Shown here piece by piece: positions 39,637 through 49,286 of a stretch of DNA of 64,000 nt; position 1 is the stretch's first letter; every line of letters starts with the position of its first letter. The DNA comes from Mesorhizobium ventifaucium. Lineage in GTDB: Bacteria > Pseudomonadota > Alphaproteobacteria > Rhizobiales > Rhizobiaceae. The stretch covers positions 141,315 to 205,314 of the forward strand of contig NZ_CAKXZS010000008.1 in the NCBI RefSeq assembly GCF_935822925.1. Reading direction: 5' to 3'. The position numbers were made by a program, and so were the translations under genes. Under the pieces are notes generated by a model. It was given only the letters and a program-made list of their open reading frames with translations. It made no database searches and was not told the DNA's origin.

Positions 39637-39885
39637 TTAGCGAACCACGTAGGGCAGCAGGCCGAGGAAGCGGGCGCGCTTGATCGCCTTGGCGAGCTCG
39701 CGCTGCTTCTTCTGGCTGACGGCGGTGATGCGCGACGGCACGATCTTGCCGCGTTCGGAAATATAGCGCTGCAGAAGACGTACGTCCTTGTAGTCGATCT
39801 TGGGCGCGTTGGCGCCGGAGAACGGGCAGGTCTTGCGGCGGCGATGGAACGGGCGCCGGGTCGGGATCTGGTTGATGTCGACCAT
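39637..39885 (-). CDS. rpsR: Small ribosomal subunit protein bS18
   Basis: An 82-residue basic protein of the 30S platform; S18 binds S6. [24 protein letters not shown] and [20 protein letters not shown] are family signatures. Its ATG overlaps the rpsF stop (TAATG), fixing the start and giving tight coupling to its partner S6. Length fits alphaproteobacterial S18. Confidence 0.97.
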   Translation of the reverse strand: MVDINQIPTRRPFHRRRKTCPFSGANAPKIDYKDVRLLQRYISERGKIVPSRITAVSQKKQRELAKAIKRARFLGLLPYVVR

Positions 39886-40376
39886 TATTCTGCACCCCCT
39901 TCAACACCTTCGCGCGGACGGCGCGGGCCACGGTCTGCACCATCGCCACCGAAGCTGCGCGGCGGGCGATCGCCACGGTCGCCGCGATCGCGGTCGCCGA
40001 ACGAGCGTGGGCCACGGTCACGGTCGCCGAAGCCGCCGCGTTCCGAGCGCTCTTCGCGCTTCTGCATCATTGCCGACGGGCCTTCCTCATGCGCATCGAC
40101 CTTGATGGTGAGGAAACGCAGCACATCCTCGGACAGGCCCATCTGGCGCTCCATCTCGTTGAGCGCAGCCGGCGGGCAGGTGATGTCCATCAGCGTGTAG
40201 TATGCCTTCCGGTTCTTGTTGACCCGGTAGGTGAGGGACTTCAGTCCCCAGTTCTCGACCCGGCCGACGGACCCGCCATTCGCGGAGATGACGCCCTTGT
40301 ACTGTTCGACAAGCGCATCGACCTGCTGCTGCGAGAGGTCCTGCCGGGCAAGAAACACATGTTCGTAAAGAGCCAT
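39885..40376 (-). CDS. rpsF: Small ribosomal subunit protein bS6
   Basis: A 163-residue S6 protein. The conserved 100-residue core ([22 protein letters not shown] ... [22 protein letters not shown]) is followed by a 60-residue tail rich in Arg, Asp and Gly, with repeats of FGDRDRG, an alphaproteobacterial extension. The frame's longer upstream part has no homology. The 300-bp region before it should hold the operon promoter. The stop overlaps the rpsR start. Confidence 0.96.
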   Translation of the reverse strand: MALYEHVFLARQDLSQQQVDALVEQYKGVISANGGSVGRVENWGLKSLTYRVNKNRKAYYTLMDITCPPAALNEMERQMGLSEDVLRFLTIKVDAHEEGPSAMMQKREERSERGGFGDRDRGPRSFGDRDRGDRGDRPPRSFGGDGADRGPRRPREGVEGGAE

Positions 40377-40676
40377 ATTGTTCTTTGCCTTTCTTCGTTT
40401 CTCTCCCGGCCCCGGCGGCAAAAGCCTCTGCAACTTCTCTGACCCGGCGATCCCTAGCGGGGCGGGGAAGAAAGGAGCATGACGAGACGGTCGAGAGCGG
40501 AGACACGGGAGGCGGAAGCGCTTCTGGCTCCACACGAAGGTTTTCTAGAAACCTCCGGCCCTCCGTTCAGCCCCCAGCAAGGACCGGCAGATTGCGGGCG
40601 TCTATACAGGAATTTGGCCGCAAGACAAGGGCGAGCCAAAAAACCCCCGCGCTTAGGACGACATGTCGCGGCATCT
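40377..40676. other. 300-bp gap: rpsF promoter/leader region
   Basis: No gene. On the minus strand this is the upstream region of rpsF-rpsR-rplI; the last 100 bases before rpsF (gaggcttttgccgccggggc and following) may form an S6:S18-type autoregulatory leader with its CCG loop, but I cannot fold it here. The left-strand terminator for the membrane phosphotransferase lies at 40640-40673. Confidence 0.4.
40640..40673 (-). terminator. Possible intrinsic terminator after the LTA-synthase-like gene
   Basis: Minus strand: ccgcg (40673-40669), a 15-base loop containing gacatgtc, then cgcgg (40653-40649), followed by gggtttttt. The position, immediately after the stop codon at 40677, and the T-run support termination; the short stem and long loop weaken it. 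Confidence 0.5.
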
Positions 40677-42602
40677 TCAGCTTGTATGCGGGACCCGCTT
40701 GTTCACCGTTTCCGGGAAGAAATCAGGCGCTGCACGGCGCTTGCCGAACATCATGTCGTATTGCAGCAGACGGAAATCGCGAATGGCCGGGTCGATTTGC
40801 TTCTTGCGCGCCCAGTCGGGCGTGTCCTCGCCCGTCGGCGTCAATAGTAAATTGCGGTCGACGATGCTGTATCGCTCGCGCATCTGGCCGAGGAAGCCGG
40901 TGTAATAGGGGTGGCTGATCCCGGCCGTGGTCAGCACGTGGTAGGGCAGAAAGGCTGGACTGACAGTGCCCATGTCCGCGACCGGACCGGTGCGGTTGGA
41001 CCATACGATCAGCGGTGTTCGGTGATGCAGCAGCATCTGGTCGGGCGGCTCCTTGCGTGGCGCGACGTTATCCTTGAGGAAGCCGGTCTCGACATAGACC
41101 GGACCGAGCGGCGGCAGATGGTCACCGAAGAATGCGATGACCGTCGGTCGCCGCCGGTTCTTCGCCCATTCGATGAGGCGCTCGAGGCTCTTGTCGGCGT
41201 CGGATGCGCCTTCGGTGAAGCTCAGCAGCGAATCCTTTGCCCACTGGCTGGTCGGAGCCTGCACCTTGTGGGTCGGATTGTGATAGCGACTCGGTTCGTA
41301 GGGTCCGTGGTTTTGCAGGCTGACGGCGAAGTAGAAGAACGGATCGTCCGTGGCGTTGGCTTCGCGGATGATCTCGTCGGTCATCGCCGCGTCCGACGTG
41401 AGCGGCCCGCGCTTTTCGAGGTATGGCATATTTTCTTCCGACTTGAAGTCGTCGAAGCCGAAATCCGCATAGACCGGCGTGCGGTTCCAGAACCAGCTCG
41501 TCCCAGGGTGGATAGCGCGGGTCTCATAGCCCTGGCTCTTCAGGAACGTCGCCATCGACGGCACCGGCGCGCGGACATATTGCTGGTAGGGGATGCTGCC
41601 GGCCGGCAGGAAGGCGTTGGAAAAGCCGGTCAGCGCCTCGAACTCGACATTGGCGGTCATGCCGCCGAATTCGGGCGAGAACACGTGGCCGGAGCGCAGC
41701 GCCCGCACGTTGGGAATCGGATCGGGCGTGATGGTGACGCCGGGCAGTTCGGTCGGATCCCAGAAGGATTCGCTCATGACGATGATGATGTCTGGCTTCT
41801 CGGTCGGCACCGATGCCTTCACATCAGGCCTTTCGATCGCCGCGATCGCCTTGTCGGAGTAGCCGGCAGGCGCGGGGACATGGGCCATCGGCACGTTGAG
41901 GGCGAAGGCCAATGCGAAGCCGTTGGAGGCGTAATTTTCCTTCTGGTCCCACATGATTGGGATGATTTGCAGCCGGTCGCGGGTCCACGAGAATGTCGCG
42001 TAATCCATAATCGACACGAAGAAGGCGAGCAGCGGCACGGTCAGTGTCAGCCGGGCCAGGCGACCCTTGCGGCTGAGCGCCGGTACCCGGCGGCGCCACA
42101 GCCGCCAGCCATAAACGAGCAGCAAGAGGCCGCCAACGATGCCGACCGCCAGAGCGATGGCGGTTCCCGGACGTTCGCGCACCAGCAGCGGCATCAGCGC
42201 CACGATCTGACGTGAATAGAGGAAATCGGTCGGATAGAGCGGATCGCCGAGATAGAGCGATTTCTGGTGGCCGACAAAGGCCAGCGCCAGCGTCAGCGGC
42301 GCGACGATCATCAGGCTCTGGTGGCTGCGGCCCAGCACGGCATCGAGGCCGATCAGGATCAGCGCGAAGATGATGATGGTGGTCCAGCCCGGCTTGAAGG
42401 GCTGCAGGAAGAAGCCGACGGTGCCGACAAAGTCACCGCGCACGATCAGTTCGATCGCAAAAACCAGGACGGTGGCGGCGAGAAGGCTGACGAGGCCATA
42501 GCGGATAACAGGCCATTTCCGGCCCGGCAGATAGCCGGTGGCCGGATCGCCTTCCAGAAACTGTGGCGCGGATTTGCCAACGCCTTTCTTAGTCCTTGCC
42601 AC
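40677..42602 (-). CDS. LTA-synthase/OpgB-like membrane phosphoglycerol transferase
   Basis: A 641-residue protein with five N-terminal membrane helices (about 25-215) and a large periplasmic sulfatase/alkaline-phosphatase-fold domain. DIIIVMSESFWDPTELPGV supplies the metal Glu, FGGMTANVEFEALTG the likely catalytic Thr, and FFGDHLPPLGP the metal Asp/His pair. In Gram-negatives this family includes OpgB, which adds phosphoglycerol to periplasmic glucans, here probably cyclic beta-glucan. The function is inferred. The start is GTG at 42602 with ggggga eight bases before; the ATG at 42626 has no ribosome site. Confidence 0.85.
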   Translation of the reverse strand: MARTKKGVGKSAPQFLEGDPATGYLPGRKWPVIRYGLVSLLAATVLVFAIELIVRGDFVGTVGFFLQPFKPGWTTIIIFALILIGLDAVLGRSHQSLMIVAPLTLALAFVGHQKSLYLGDPLYPTDFLYSRQIVALMPLLVRERPGTAIALAVGIVGGLLLLVYGWRLWRRRVPALSRKGRLARLTLTVPLLAFFVSIMDYATFSWTRDRLQIIPIMWDQKENYASNGFALAFALNVPMAHVPAPAGYSDKAIAAIERPDVKASVPTEKPDIIIVMSESFWDPTELPGVTITPDPIPNVRALRSGHVFSPEFGGMTANVEFEALTGFSNAFLPAGSIPYQQYVRAPVPSMATFLKSQGYETRAIHPGTSWFWNRTPVYADFGFDDFKSEENMPYLEKRGPLTSDAAMTDEIIREANATDDPFFYFAVSLQNHGPYEPSRYHNPTHKVQAPTSQWAKDSLLSFTEGASDADKSLERLIEWAKNRRRPTVIAFFGDHLPPLGPVYVETGFLKDNVAPRKEPPDQMLLHHRTPLIVWSNRTGPVADMGTVSPAFLPYHVLTTAGISHPYYTGFLGQMRERYSIVDRNLLLTPTGEDTPDWARKKQIDPAIRDFRLLQYDMMFGKRRAAPDFFPETVNKRVPHTS

Positions 42603-42869
42603 CTTACAATTCCCCCGACCATACACAAAAGTGTCATTGAGCTGTCATCGATATGTCACGAAAAGCTAGCGCCTGTGGCTGAAATAAGAAGAGCCAGCAA
42701 ACGAATCGTGAGCGATTTTCATCATGAGTGATCGACAAAAAGCCTTTTGAAACAGGTACTCGGCCAGCGATACCGAGCGGGAGCGGCCCGGGTCGGGGTG
42801 CTCGTGGACTTGACTTGCCCGCCCGCCTTGCGCCACAGGCAAGAAAAATCAGCCGCTTGGGAGCCACGC

Positions 42870-43811
42870 ATGGCCGTCGCATTCACCTTTCCGGGACAGG
42901 GCAGCCAGGCTGTCGGCATGGGCAAGGACCTCGCCGACGCCTTTCCGGAATCGCGGAAGATTTTCGAAGAGGTCGACGACGCGCTTGGCGAAAACCTGTC
43001 GAAGCTGATCTGGGAAGGGCCGGAAGAGAGGCTGACGCTGACCGCCAATGCCCAGCCGGCCCTGATGGCTGTGTCGCTCGCCGCCATCCGGGCGCTGGAA
43101 TCGCGTGGCCTCTCGCTGAAGGACAAGGTCGCCTATGTCGCCGGCCATTCGCTCGGCGAATATTCGGCACTCGCCGCCGCCGGTTTCGTTTCGGTCGCCG
43201 ATGCCGCCCGGCTCTTGCGCATCCGCGGCAATGCCATGCAGGCGGCTGTGCCGGCCGGCGAGGGCGCCATGGCGGCGATCATCGGGCTGGAACAGGCCGA
43301 TGTCGAAGCCGCCTGCGCTGAAGCGGCCAAAGATTCGATTTGCCAGATCGCCAACGACAATGGCGGTGGCCAGCTGGTGATCTCCGGCGCCAGGGTGGCG
43401 GTCGAGCTGGCGGCGAAGCTTTGCACGGAAAAGGGCGCCAAGCGGGCGCTGATGCTGCAGGTCTCGGCGCCCTTCCATTCGGCGCTGATGGCACCGGCGG
43501 CCGAGGTCATGCGCGAGGCGCTGGCCGGCGTGACGAAGAACGCGCCGTTCGTACCCGTGGTCTCCAACGTGTCGGTCACGCCGTCCAGCGATCCGGACGC
43601 AATCGCCCACCGCCTGGTCGAACAGGTGACAGGGCGCGTGCGCTGGCGCGAAACGGTGGAGTGGTTTGGCGCCAACGGCATTGCGACGCTGTACGAGGTG
43701 GGTGCCGGCAAGGTGCTGTCGGGATTGGCGCGGCGAATCAACCGCGACATTGCCACCGGGGCCGTCGGCACGCCGGCCGATGTCGAGGCGGCGCTGGTGG
43801 CGCTCGATTGA
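42870..43811 (+). CDS. fabD: Malonyl-CoA--ACP transacylase
   Basis: A 313-residue enzyme that loads malonate onto acyl carrier protein. FTFPGQGSQAVGMG starts the fold. The nucleophile is Ser94 in GHSLG, and the catalytic His is in SAPFHSALM. The frame is open upstream to 42747, but the ATG at 42870 has gggag before it and matches the family start. It leads the fatty-acid operon, whose next canonical gene is fabG; a toxin-antitoxin pair lies between them. Confidence 0.97.
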   Translation: MAVAFTFPGQGSQAVGMGKDLADAFPESRKIFEEVDDALGENLSKLIWEGPEERLTLTANAQPALMAVSLAAIRALESRGLSLKDKVAYVAGHSLGEYSALAAAGFVSVADAARLLRIRGNAMQAAVPAGEGAMAAIIGLEQADVEAACAEAAKDSICQIANDNGGGQLVISGARVAVELAAKLCTEKGAKRALMLQVSAPFHSALMAPAAEVMREALAGVTKNAPFVPVVSNVSVTPSSDPDAIAHRLVEQVTGRVRWRETVEWFGANGIATLYEVGAGKVLSGLARRINRDIATGAVGTPADVEAALVALD

Positions 43812-43864
43812 ACCATGCGCGTCCGGCTGATGCGGGCGCTTGAATTCTTAGCCTCGTCGGGATA

Positions 43865-43884
43865 TGTGAATACATGTATTCACA
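43865..43884. promoter_or_regulatory. Perfect 20-bp palindromic operator of the toxin-antitoxin module
   Basis: TGTGAATACATGTATTCACA is a perfect palindrome ten bases before the chosen antitoxin start (43895). Type II antitoxins with ribbon-helix-helix domains bind such palindromes to repress their own operon. The palindrome also contains an ATG (43874) that would give a seven-residue longer antitoxin; the ribosome site AGGAG lies after the palindrome. Confidence 0.8.
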
Positions 43885-43894
43885 GGAGATCGGA

Positions 43895-44116
43895 ATGCCG
43901 ACGTCAATCCGACTTGCCCCCGAAATCGAAGAGCGTCTGGATTTCCTCGCGGCCAAGACTGGCCGCAGTAAAGCTTATTATCTGCGCGAACTCATCGAGC
44001 GCGGTCTTGAGGACGTAGAAGACTATTACCTCGCGGCCGAGGTGTTGGAGCGGATCAGAAGCGGCGAGGAGGACGTCATGACAGCCGAGGACTTCTGGCG
44101 TGGCCTGGACGCTTGA
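43895..44116 (+). CDS. Ribbon-helix-helix antitoxin (RelB/ParD-like)
   Basis: A 73-residue antitoxin. The N-terminal ribbon-helix-helix (MPTSIRLAPEIEERLDFLAAKTGRSKAYYLRELIERGLED) binds the operator. The acidic C-terminal tail (YYLAAEVLERIRSGEEDVMTAEDFWRGLDA) should wrap the toxin. AGGAGAT seven bases upstream selects the ATG at 43895 over 43874. It overlaps the toxin gene by 17 bp. It sits between fabD and fabG on the same strand. Confidence 0.88.
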   Translation: MPTSIRLAPEIEERLDFLAAKTGRSKAYYLRELIERGLEDVEDYYLAAEVLERIRSGEEDVMTAEDFWRGLDA

Positions 44117-44366
44117 ATATGCCCGCTCGGCGCGCAAATTTGTTGAAAAACTGGATCCGCAGACACGTCACCGGCTCCGCGACTTCATCGAGAACCGTAT
44201 TGCCGCCCTCGACAATCCGCGTGAAGCCGGCAAGCCGCTGAAGGGACCTTTAGCGACTTTTTGGAGGTACCGGGTTGGGGACTATCGAATTATCTGCGAT
44301 GTGCAGGACAAGCAGCTCGTCATTCTGGTGGTAACAATAGGCCGCCGCAGCGATGTCTACAGGTAG
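44100..44366 (+). CDS. RelE/ParE family toxin
   Basis: An 88-residue toxin starting at GTG 44100 inside the antitoxin gene. The family fold is recognised by WTLEYARSARKFVEKLDPQ, the GPLATFWRYRVGDYRIICDV core with its conserved Arg and Tyr, and the terminal IGRRSDVYR. RelE members cleave mRNA on the ribosome, ParE members poison gyrase; the Arg-rich core with a C-terminal RR.DVY fits RelE better. Toxic activity is inferred. The fabG gene begins 42 bp after its stop. Confidence 0.88.
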   Translation: MAWTLEYARSARKFVEKLDPQTRHRLRDFIENRIAALDNPREAGKPLKGPLATFWRYRVGDYRIICDVQDKQLVILVVTIGRRSDVYR

Positions 44367-44408
44367 CCACGTTCGCCGGCCTGTCTGATTTGGAAGAGGA
44401 TCAAAGAC

Positions 44409-45146
44409 ATGTTCGAATTGACCGGCCGAAAGGCGCTCGTCACAGGCGCATCGGGAGGCATCGGCGAGGCGATCGCCCGAGTGCTGCATGCGCAGGGCGC
44501 CGTTGTCGGCCTGCACGGCACCCGCGTCGAGAAGCTGGAAACGCTGGCGGCCGAGCTCGGCGATCGGGTCAACCTGTTCCCGGCGAACCTTGCCAATCGA
44601 GACGAGGTCAAGGCGCTCGGCCAGAAGGTCGAGGCCGATCTCGAGGGCGTCGACATTCTCGTCAACAATGCCGGCATCACCAAGGACGGGCTGTTCGTGC
44701 GCATGGCGGACGCCGACTGGGATACGGTGCTCGAGGTCAATCTGACCGCCGTGTTCCGGCTGACCCGCGAACTGACCCATCCGATGATGCGGCGCCGGCA
44801 TGGCCGCATCATCAACATCACCTCTGTGGTTGGCGTCACCGGCAATCCCGGCCAAACCAACTACTGCGCCTCCAAGGCCGGCATGATCGGCTTTTCCAAA
44901 TCGCTGGCGCAGGAGATCGCCACGCGCAACATCACCGTCAACTGCGTCGCCCCGGGCTTCATCGAATCGGCGATGACCGACAAGCTCAACGACAAGCAGA
45001 AAGAGGCGATCATGGCGGCGATTCCGACACGGCGCATGGGCACCACCGCCGAAGTCGCCTCCGCCGTCGCCTACCTCGCTTCCAACGAAGCCGCCTATGT
45101 CACCGGCCAGACAATTCACGTGAATGGCGGTATGGCGATGATTTGA
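44409..45146 (+). CDS. fabG: 3-oxoacyl-ACP reductase
   Basis: A 245-residue NADPH-dependent SDR that reduces ketoacyl-ACP in fatty-acid elongation. TGASGGIG at 12-19, the NNAG motif (ILVNNAGITKDGL), active-site Ser in NITSVVG and NYCASK with Tyr/Lys are all present. Length is exactly the FabG norm. gaggatcaaagac before the ATG gives a ribosome site. It is separated from fabD only by the toxin-antitoxin module. Confidence 0.96.
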   Translation: MFELTGRKALVTGASGGIGEAIARVLHAQGAVVGLHGTRVEKLETLAAELGDRVNLFPANLANRDEVKALGQKVEADLEGVDILVNNAGITKDGLFVRMADADWDTVLEVNLTAVFRLTRELTHPMMRRRHGRIINITSVVGVTGNPGQTNYCASKAGMIGFSKSLAQEIATRNITVNCVAPGFIESAMTDKLNDKQKEAIMAAIPTRRMGTTAEVASAVAYLASNEAAYVTGQTIHVNGGMAMI

Positions 45147-45335
45147 CAGTTGCGGGAAAACACCCCTTTTCACCTTGGACCCCGGCCGATTTTCGTGTAA
45201 TGCGGCCCGCAACCCGGCGGTTCGGGCAAAAACCGGTCCGGTGCCGTTGCGTTTCCGACAGGACCATCTTTCAGCTTGATTAGCGGCATTCTGCCCGCTA
45301 ACGAAGACAGACAAACAAAAGACGAGGATGCCCAA

Positions 45336-45572
45336 ATGAGTGACACCGCAGAGCGCGTCAAGAAGATCGTTATCGAGCACCTTGGCGTCGATGCAGACAA
45401 GGTGACGGAGCAGGCGAGCTTCATCGATGATCTGGGCGCGGACAGTCTCGACACGGTCGAACTCGTCATGGCGTTCGAAGAAGAATTCGGCGTCGAGATC
45501 CCGGACGATGCGGCCGAAACCATCCTCACTGTCGGCGATGCGGTGAAGTACATCGACAAGGCTTCGGCCTGA
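45336..45572 (+). CDS. acpP: Acyl carrier protein
   Basis: A 78-residue acidic protein carrying growing acyl chains on a phosphopantetheine arm. The attachment site is Ser37 in GADSLDT. The sequence [19 protein letters not shown] and the [13 protein letters not shown] helix III region are typical of rhizobial AcpP. gacgagg before the ATG is the ribosome site. The 190-bp leader after fabG could hold its own promoter, as usual for this abundant protein. Confidence 0.98.
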   Translation: MSDTAERVKKIVIEHLGVDADKVTEQASFIDDLGADSLDTVELVMAFEEEFGVEIPDDAAETILTVGDAVKYIDKASA

Positions 45573-45606
45573 CGCTATTTGCAGTCATCACCGAGGAGGA
45601 CCTGCG

Positions 45607-46869
45607 ATGAGGCGTGTCGTCGTCACGGGCCTTGGGCTGCTTTCGCCGTTCGGCGTAGGCTTCGAGCATGGCTGGAAGGAACTTCTGACCGGCCGCAGCG
45701 CAGCCAAGCGCATCACCGAGTTCGAGGTGGAGGATCTTGCCTGCAAGGTTGCCCACGTCATCCCGCGCGGCAATGGTGAGAATGCCACCTTCAATCCCGA
45801 GGTCGTTCTCGAGCCGAAGGAACTGCGCAAGATCGGCGACTTCATTCTCTACGGGCTCGCGGCCGCCGACGAGGCGCTGAAGGATTCGGGGTGGGCGCCG
45901 AAGACGCATGAGGAGCAGTGCGCCACCGGCGTGCTGATCGGCTCCGGCATCGGCGGCATTGAAGGCATCGCCGAGAACGCGTTGATCCTGAAGGAGCGCG
46001 GACCGCGCCGCATCAGCCCGTTCTTCATCCCCGGGCAGATCATCAATCTCGTCTCCGGCCAGGTTTCGATCCGACACGGGCTGAAAGGCCCCAACCACGC
46101 CGTCGTCACCGCTTGCTCCACCGGCGCGCATGCCATCGGCGATGCCGCGCGGCTGATCATGTGGGGCGATGCCGACGTGATGGTCGCAGGCGGCACGGAA
46201 GCGCCGGTGACGCGGTTGTCGATCGCCGGCTTCGCCGCCTGCCGGGCGCTGTCGACCGACCGCAACGACGCTCCGGAAGCGGCCTCGCGACCCTATGACC
46301 GCGACCGCGACGGCTTCATCATGGGCGAGGGCGCCGGCGTCGTCATTCTGGAGGAACTGGAACACGCCAAGGCGCGCGGCGCCAAGATCTATGCCGAGGT
46401 CACCGGTTACGGCTTGACCGGCGATGCCTATCACATCACCGCGCCGGCCGAAGATGGCGACGGCGCCTTCCGTTGCATGGTTGCGGCGCTGAACCGGGCC
46501 AAGCTGGCGCCCGCAGACGTCGACTACATCAATGCGCATGGCACCTCGACCATGGCCGACACGATCGAGCTCGGCGCCGTCGAGCGGCTGGTCGGCAACG
46601 CCGCGTCGAAAATATCGATGTCGTCGACCAAGTCGTCGATAGGCCATCTTCTGGGTGCGGCGGGCGCCGCCGAGGCGATTTTTTCGATCCTTGCCATTCG
46701 CGACAACATCGCGCCGGCCACCATCAATCTCGACAACCCGGAGCGCGAAACGGCGATCGACCTGGTGCCGCACAAGCCGCGCGCCCGCCAAATCGATGTG
46801 GCGCTGTCCAATTCCTTCGGCTTCGGCGGCACCAATGCCTCGCTGGTCTTCCAGCGCTACAATGGCTGA
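45607..46869 (+). CDS. fabF: 3-oxoacyl-ACP synthase II
   Basis: A 420-residue condensing enzyme that elongates acyl-ACP with malonyl-ACP. The catalytic triad is Cys170 in TACSTGAHA, His311 in NAHGTSTM and His347 in SIGHLLG, in the expected spacing. GGAGGA precedes the ATG. It follows acpP by 34 bp in the same operon. Confidence 0.97.
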   Translation: MRRVVVTGLGLLSPFGVGFEHGWKELLTGRSAAKRITEFEVEDLACKVAHVIPRGNGENATFNPEVVLEPKELRKIGDFILYGLAAADEALKDSGWAPKTHEEQCATGVLIGSGIGGIEGIAENALILKERGPRRISPFFIPGQIINLVSGQVSIRHGLKGPNHAVVTACSTGAHAIGDAARLIMWGDADVMVAGGTEAPVTRLSIAGFAACRALSTDRNDAPEAASRPYDRDRDGFIMGEGAGVVILEELEHAKARGAKIYAEVTGYGLTGDAYHITAPAEDGDGAFRCMVAALNRAKLAPADVDYINAHGTSTMADTIELGAVERLVGNAASKISMSSTKSSIGHLLGAAGAAEAIFSILAIRDNIAPATINLDNPERETAIDLVPHKPRARQIDVALSNSFGFGGTNASLVFQRYNG

Positions 46870-46971
46870 CCGGTCCGCCGGCCGCCATGGTCTATGTGTG
46901 TCGTCAATTTTGCCATATTCGCCCCTACTGTGCCCAAGGGGATTCGTTGCAGGATCAAACGGTAGGGCGCC

Positions 46972-48210
46972 ATGAGCACAAATTCGGCGGACAACGGGCA
47001 ATTCGGGCAACGGTCCGTACCGTCCGGCCCGATCGTGCCGAAAACGGCCAGCGAGGCATTGCGGCCAGAGGCCGGCACGCCGCCGCCCAAGCGCTCGCGC
47101 GCCTCGCGCAGCCAGTTCGTTGTGTTCATGAACTTCGTCATCTCCTTAGTGATGCTGATGGTTCTGGCGGCTGGCTTTGCATTGTATTTCGGCAAGCAGG
47201 AATTCAACGAGCCCGGCCCGTCGGCCAATGCCGACACCTTCCTGGTCAAGCCGAACACCGGCGTCCAGGAGATTGCAGAGCAGCTTGAGCGGCGCGGACT
47301 GATCAGCGACGCGCGCATCTTCCGCCTTGGCGTGCGCGCTTTTGGCAATGATTCCGCTCTGAAGGCCGGCGAATACGAGATCAAGCCGCAGGCCTCGATG
47401 CGCGACATCATGGAATTGCTGAAGAGCGGCAAGTCGGTGATGTATTCGCTGACCGTCCCCGAGGGGCTGACGGTCGAGCAGGCGCTGCAGCGCATCGCCG
47501 ATCAGGCAGCGCTCGACGGCGATATGCCGGGGACCATTCCACCTGAGGGCAGCCTTGCTACCGACACGCTGCGTTTCACTCGCGGCGCGACACGCCAGCA
47601 GATGGTCGAAAAGCTTTTGGCGGACCAGAAGAAGCTGGTCGAGGAAGTCTGGCACCGGCGCGCCCCCGATCTGCCTCTGGCCAGTGTCGACGACTTCGTC
47701 ACCCTGGCTTCGATCGTCGAGAAAGAGACGGGCAAGGGCAACGAACGCTCACGCGTCGCGGCCGTCTTCCTCAACCGGTTGGCCAAGGGCATGCGGCTGC
47801 AGTCCGATCCGACCATTATCTACGGCCTGTTCGGCGGCAAGGGCAAACCCGCCGACCGCCCGATCTATCAGTCTGACATCAAGAAGCCGACGCCCTACAA
47901 CACTTATCTGATCAACGGCTTGCCGCCGACGCCGATCGCCAATCCTGGCCGTGCGGCACTGGAAGCCGTCGCCAATCCGTCGAAGACCGACGACCTGTAT
48001 TTCGTTGCCGACGGCACCGGGGGTCACGTCTTTGCCGCGACGCTCGCCGAGCACAACGAGAACGTCGCCCGCTACCGGGCGCGGCAGAAGGAGCTGGCCG
48101 ATGAAGCCCCCAAGGCCGGTGCTGCCAAGGCCGACGCCGCCAAGGTGGAAGGTCAGACCGATGCACCGGTTGACGACGGCGATGGCGACGCCGGAGCGGC
48201 GGCGCAGTAG
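46972..48210 (+). CDS. mltG: Endolytic peptidoglycan transglycosylase MltG
   Basis: A 412-residue membrane-anchored YceG-family enzyme that cuts nascent glycan strands and so sets chain length. A cytoplasmic tail precedes a single membrane helix (about 50-72) and LysM-like subdomain, then the catalytic domain with IVEKETGKGNERSRVAAVFLNRL; the active-site Glu lies at about 250-252. YNTYLINGLPPTPIANPGRAAL is the other family signature. The C-terminal Ala/Asp-rich tail is disordered. Downstream of fabF in a linkage common to alphaproteobacteria. Confidence 0.95.
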   Translation: MSTNSADNGQFGQRSVPSGPIVPKTASEALRPEAGTPPPKRSRASRSQFVVFMNFVISLVMLMVLAAGFALYFGKQEFNEPGPSANADTFLVKPNTGVQEIAEQLERRGLISDARIFRLGVRAFGNDSALKAGEYEIKPQASMRDIMELLKSGKSVMYSLTVPEGLTVEQALQRIADQAALDGDMPGTIPPEGSLATDTLRFTRGATRQQMVEKLLADQKKLVEEVWHRRAPDLPLASVDDFVTLASIVEKETGKGNERSRVAAVFLNRLAKGMRLQSDPTIIYGLFGGKGKPADRPIYQSDIKKPTPYNTYLINGLPPTPIANPGRAALEAVANPSKTDDLYFVADGTGGHVFAATLAEHNENVARYRARQKELADEAPKAGAAKADAAKVEGQTDAPVDDGDGDAGAAAQ

Positions 48211-48270
48211 CGCCGGACGGTTGTGAAGTCGTCCCTCCGATTCGTCTGACGGCAGGGACGTGCTGATTTT

Positions 48271-48390
48271 GTGATCAGGAGCGCCCTGCGTCCGATTCGA
48301 CGCGAAGACGCGCTCCGGCATTTTGAAGCCGCGCACGATCTGGCCTGGAACCGTTTCCGGGATCATGCGCCAGGGGGAAGCAAGGGCATC
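48271..48390. repeat. Degenerate repeat upstream of yicC
   Basis: The end of this gap contains aaccgtttccgggatcatgc, matching the right arm of the dispersed intergenic palindrome family. The left part is too diverged to pair. The frame of yicC runs open through this segment, but the encoded residues have no family homology. No separate gene is seen. Confidence 0.4.
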
Positions 48391-49281
48391 ATGAATTTGC
48401 AGAGCATGACCGGTTTTGCACGGGCCGTCGCCGAACATGACGGCACGTCGATCGCCTGGGAGGTCAAGTCGGTCAACGGCAAGAGCGTCGAGGTCAGGCT
48501 GCGGCTGCCGCAAGGCCTCGAACGGCTTGAGCCGGCCGTCAGGCAGACGGTGCAAAAGCGCTTTGCGCGCGGCAATTTCCAGGCAACGCTGACCGTCGGC
48601 CGCGCAGCCGGCCAGCAGGCGCAGCCCGTGGTCAACGAGGCCTTCCTGAGAGATCTGGCGGGGCTGGCCAAGCGGCTGCAGGAGCAGTTCGGCGCAGCGC
48701 CTGCGACAGCCGACGGGCTGCTTTCGCTGCGCGGCGTGCTCGACATCCCCGAAACCGCCGAAACCGAAGAGGCGCGGGCGGCGCTCGACAGCGCGATACT
48801 CTCGGCGCTCGAAGTGGCACTGGGCGGACTGGAGCAGGCACGCCAGGGCGAGGGCGCCGCCCTGCGCTCGCTGCTGTCCGGTCATATCGACGCTATCGAG
48901 GCGCTGACGCTGCGCGCCGAGGCCGATCCGTCGCGCGAGCCGGCGGTGATCCGCGAACGGATTACCGAGCAGGTGCGGCTGCTGATGGATGCCTCCGCCA
49001 ATCTCGACGCCAGCCGGTTGCATATGGAAGCGGCGTTCCTGGCCACCAAGGCCGACATCCGCGAGGAGATCGACCGGCTGAAGACACATGTGGCATCCGG
49101 CCGGGTGCTGCTGGCAGGCGGGGGCGCCATCGGGCGCAAGCTCGATTTTCTGGCGCAGGAATTCAACCGCGAATCGAATACGCTGTGTTCGAAGTCGAAC
49201 GCCGCTGCGATCACCGCCATAGGGCTAGAGCTGAAGGCGGTCGTCGACCAGTTTCGCGAACAGGTCCAGAATCTGGAGTAG
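48391..49281 (+). CDS. yicC: YicC/YloC family protein (endoribonuclease-type)
   Basis: A 296-residue protein of the YicC family: N-terminal domain starting [12 protein letters not shown] with [18 protein letters not shown], then the DUF1732 C-terminal domain with [22 protein letters not shown], the most conserved stretch. Family members have been reported to act in RNA degradation as metal-dependent endoribonucleases. Start ATG 48391 is the universal one. It lies directly before gmk, a conserved pairing. Confidence 0.93.
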   Translation: MNLQSMTGFARAVAEHDGTSIAWEVKSVNGKSVEVRLRLPQGLERLEPAVRQTVQKRFARGNFQATLTVGRAAGQQAQPVVNEAFLRDLAGLAKRLQEQFGAAPATADGLLSLRGVLDIPETAETEEARAALDSAILSALEVALGGLEQARQGEGAALRSLLSGHIDAIEALTLRAEADPSREPAVIRERITEQVRLLMDASANLDASRLHMEAAFLATKADIREEIDRLKTHVASGRVLLAGGGAIGRKLDFLAQEFNRESNTLCSKSNAAAITAIGLELKAVVDQFREQVQNLE

Positions 49282-49286
49282 CCCTG

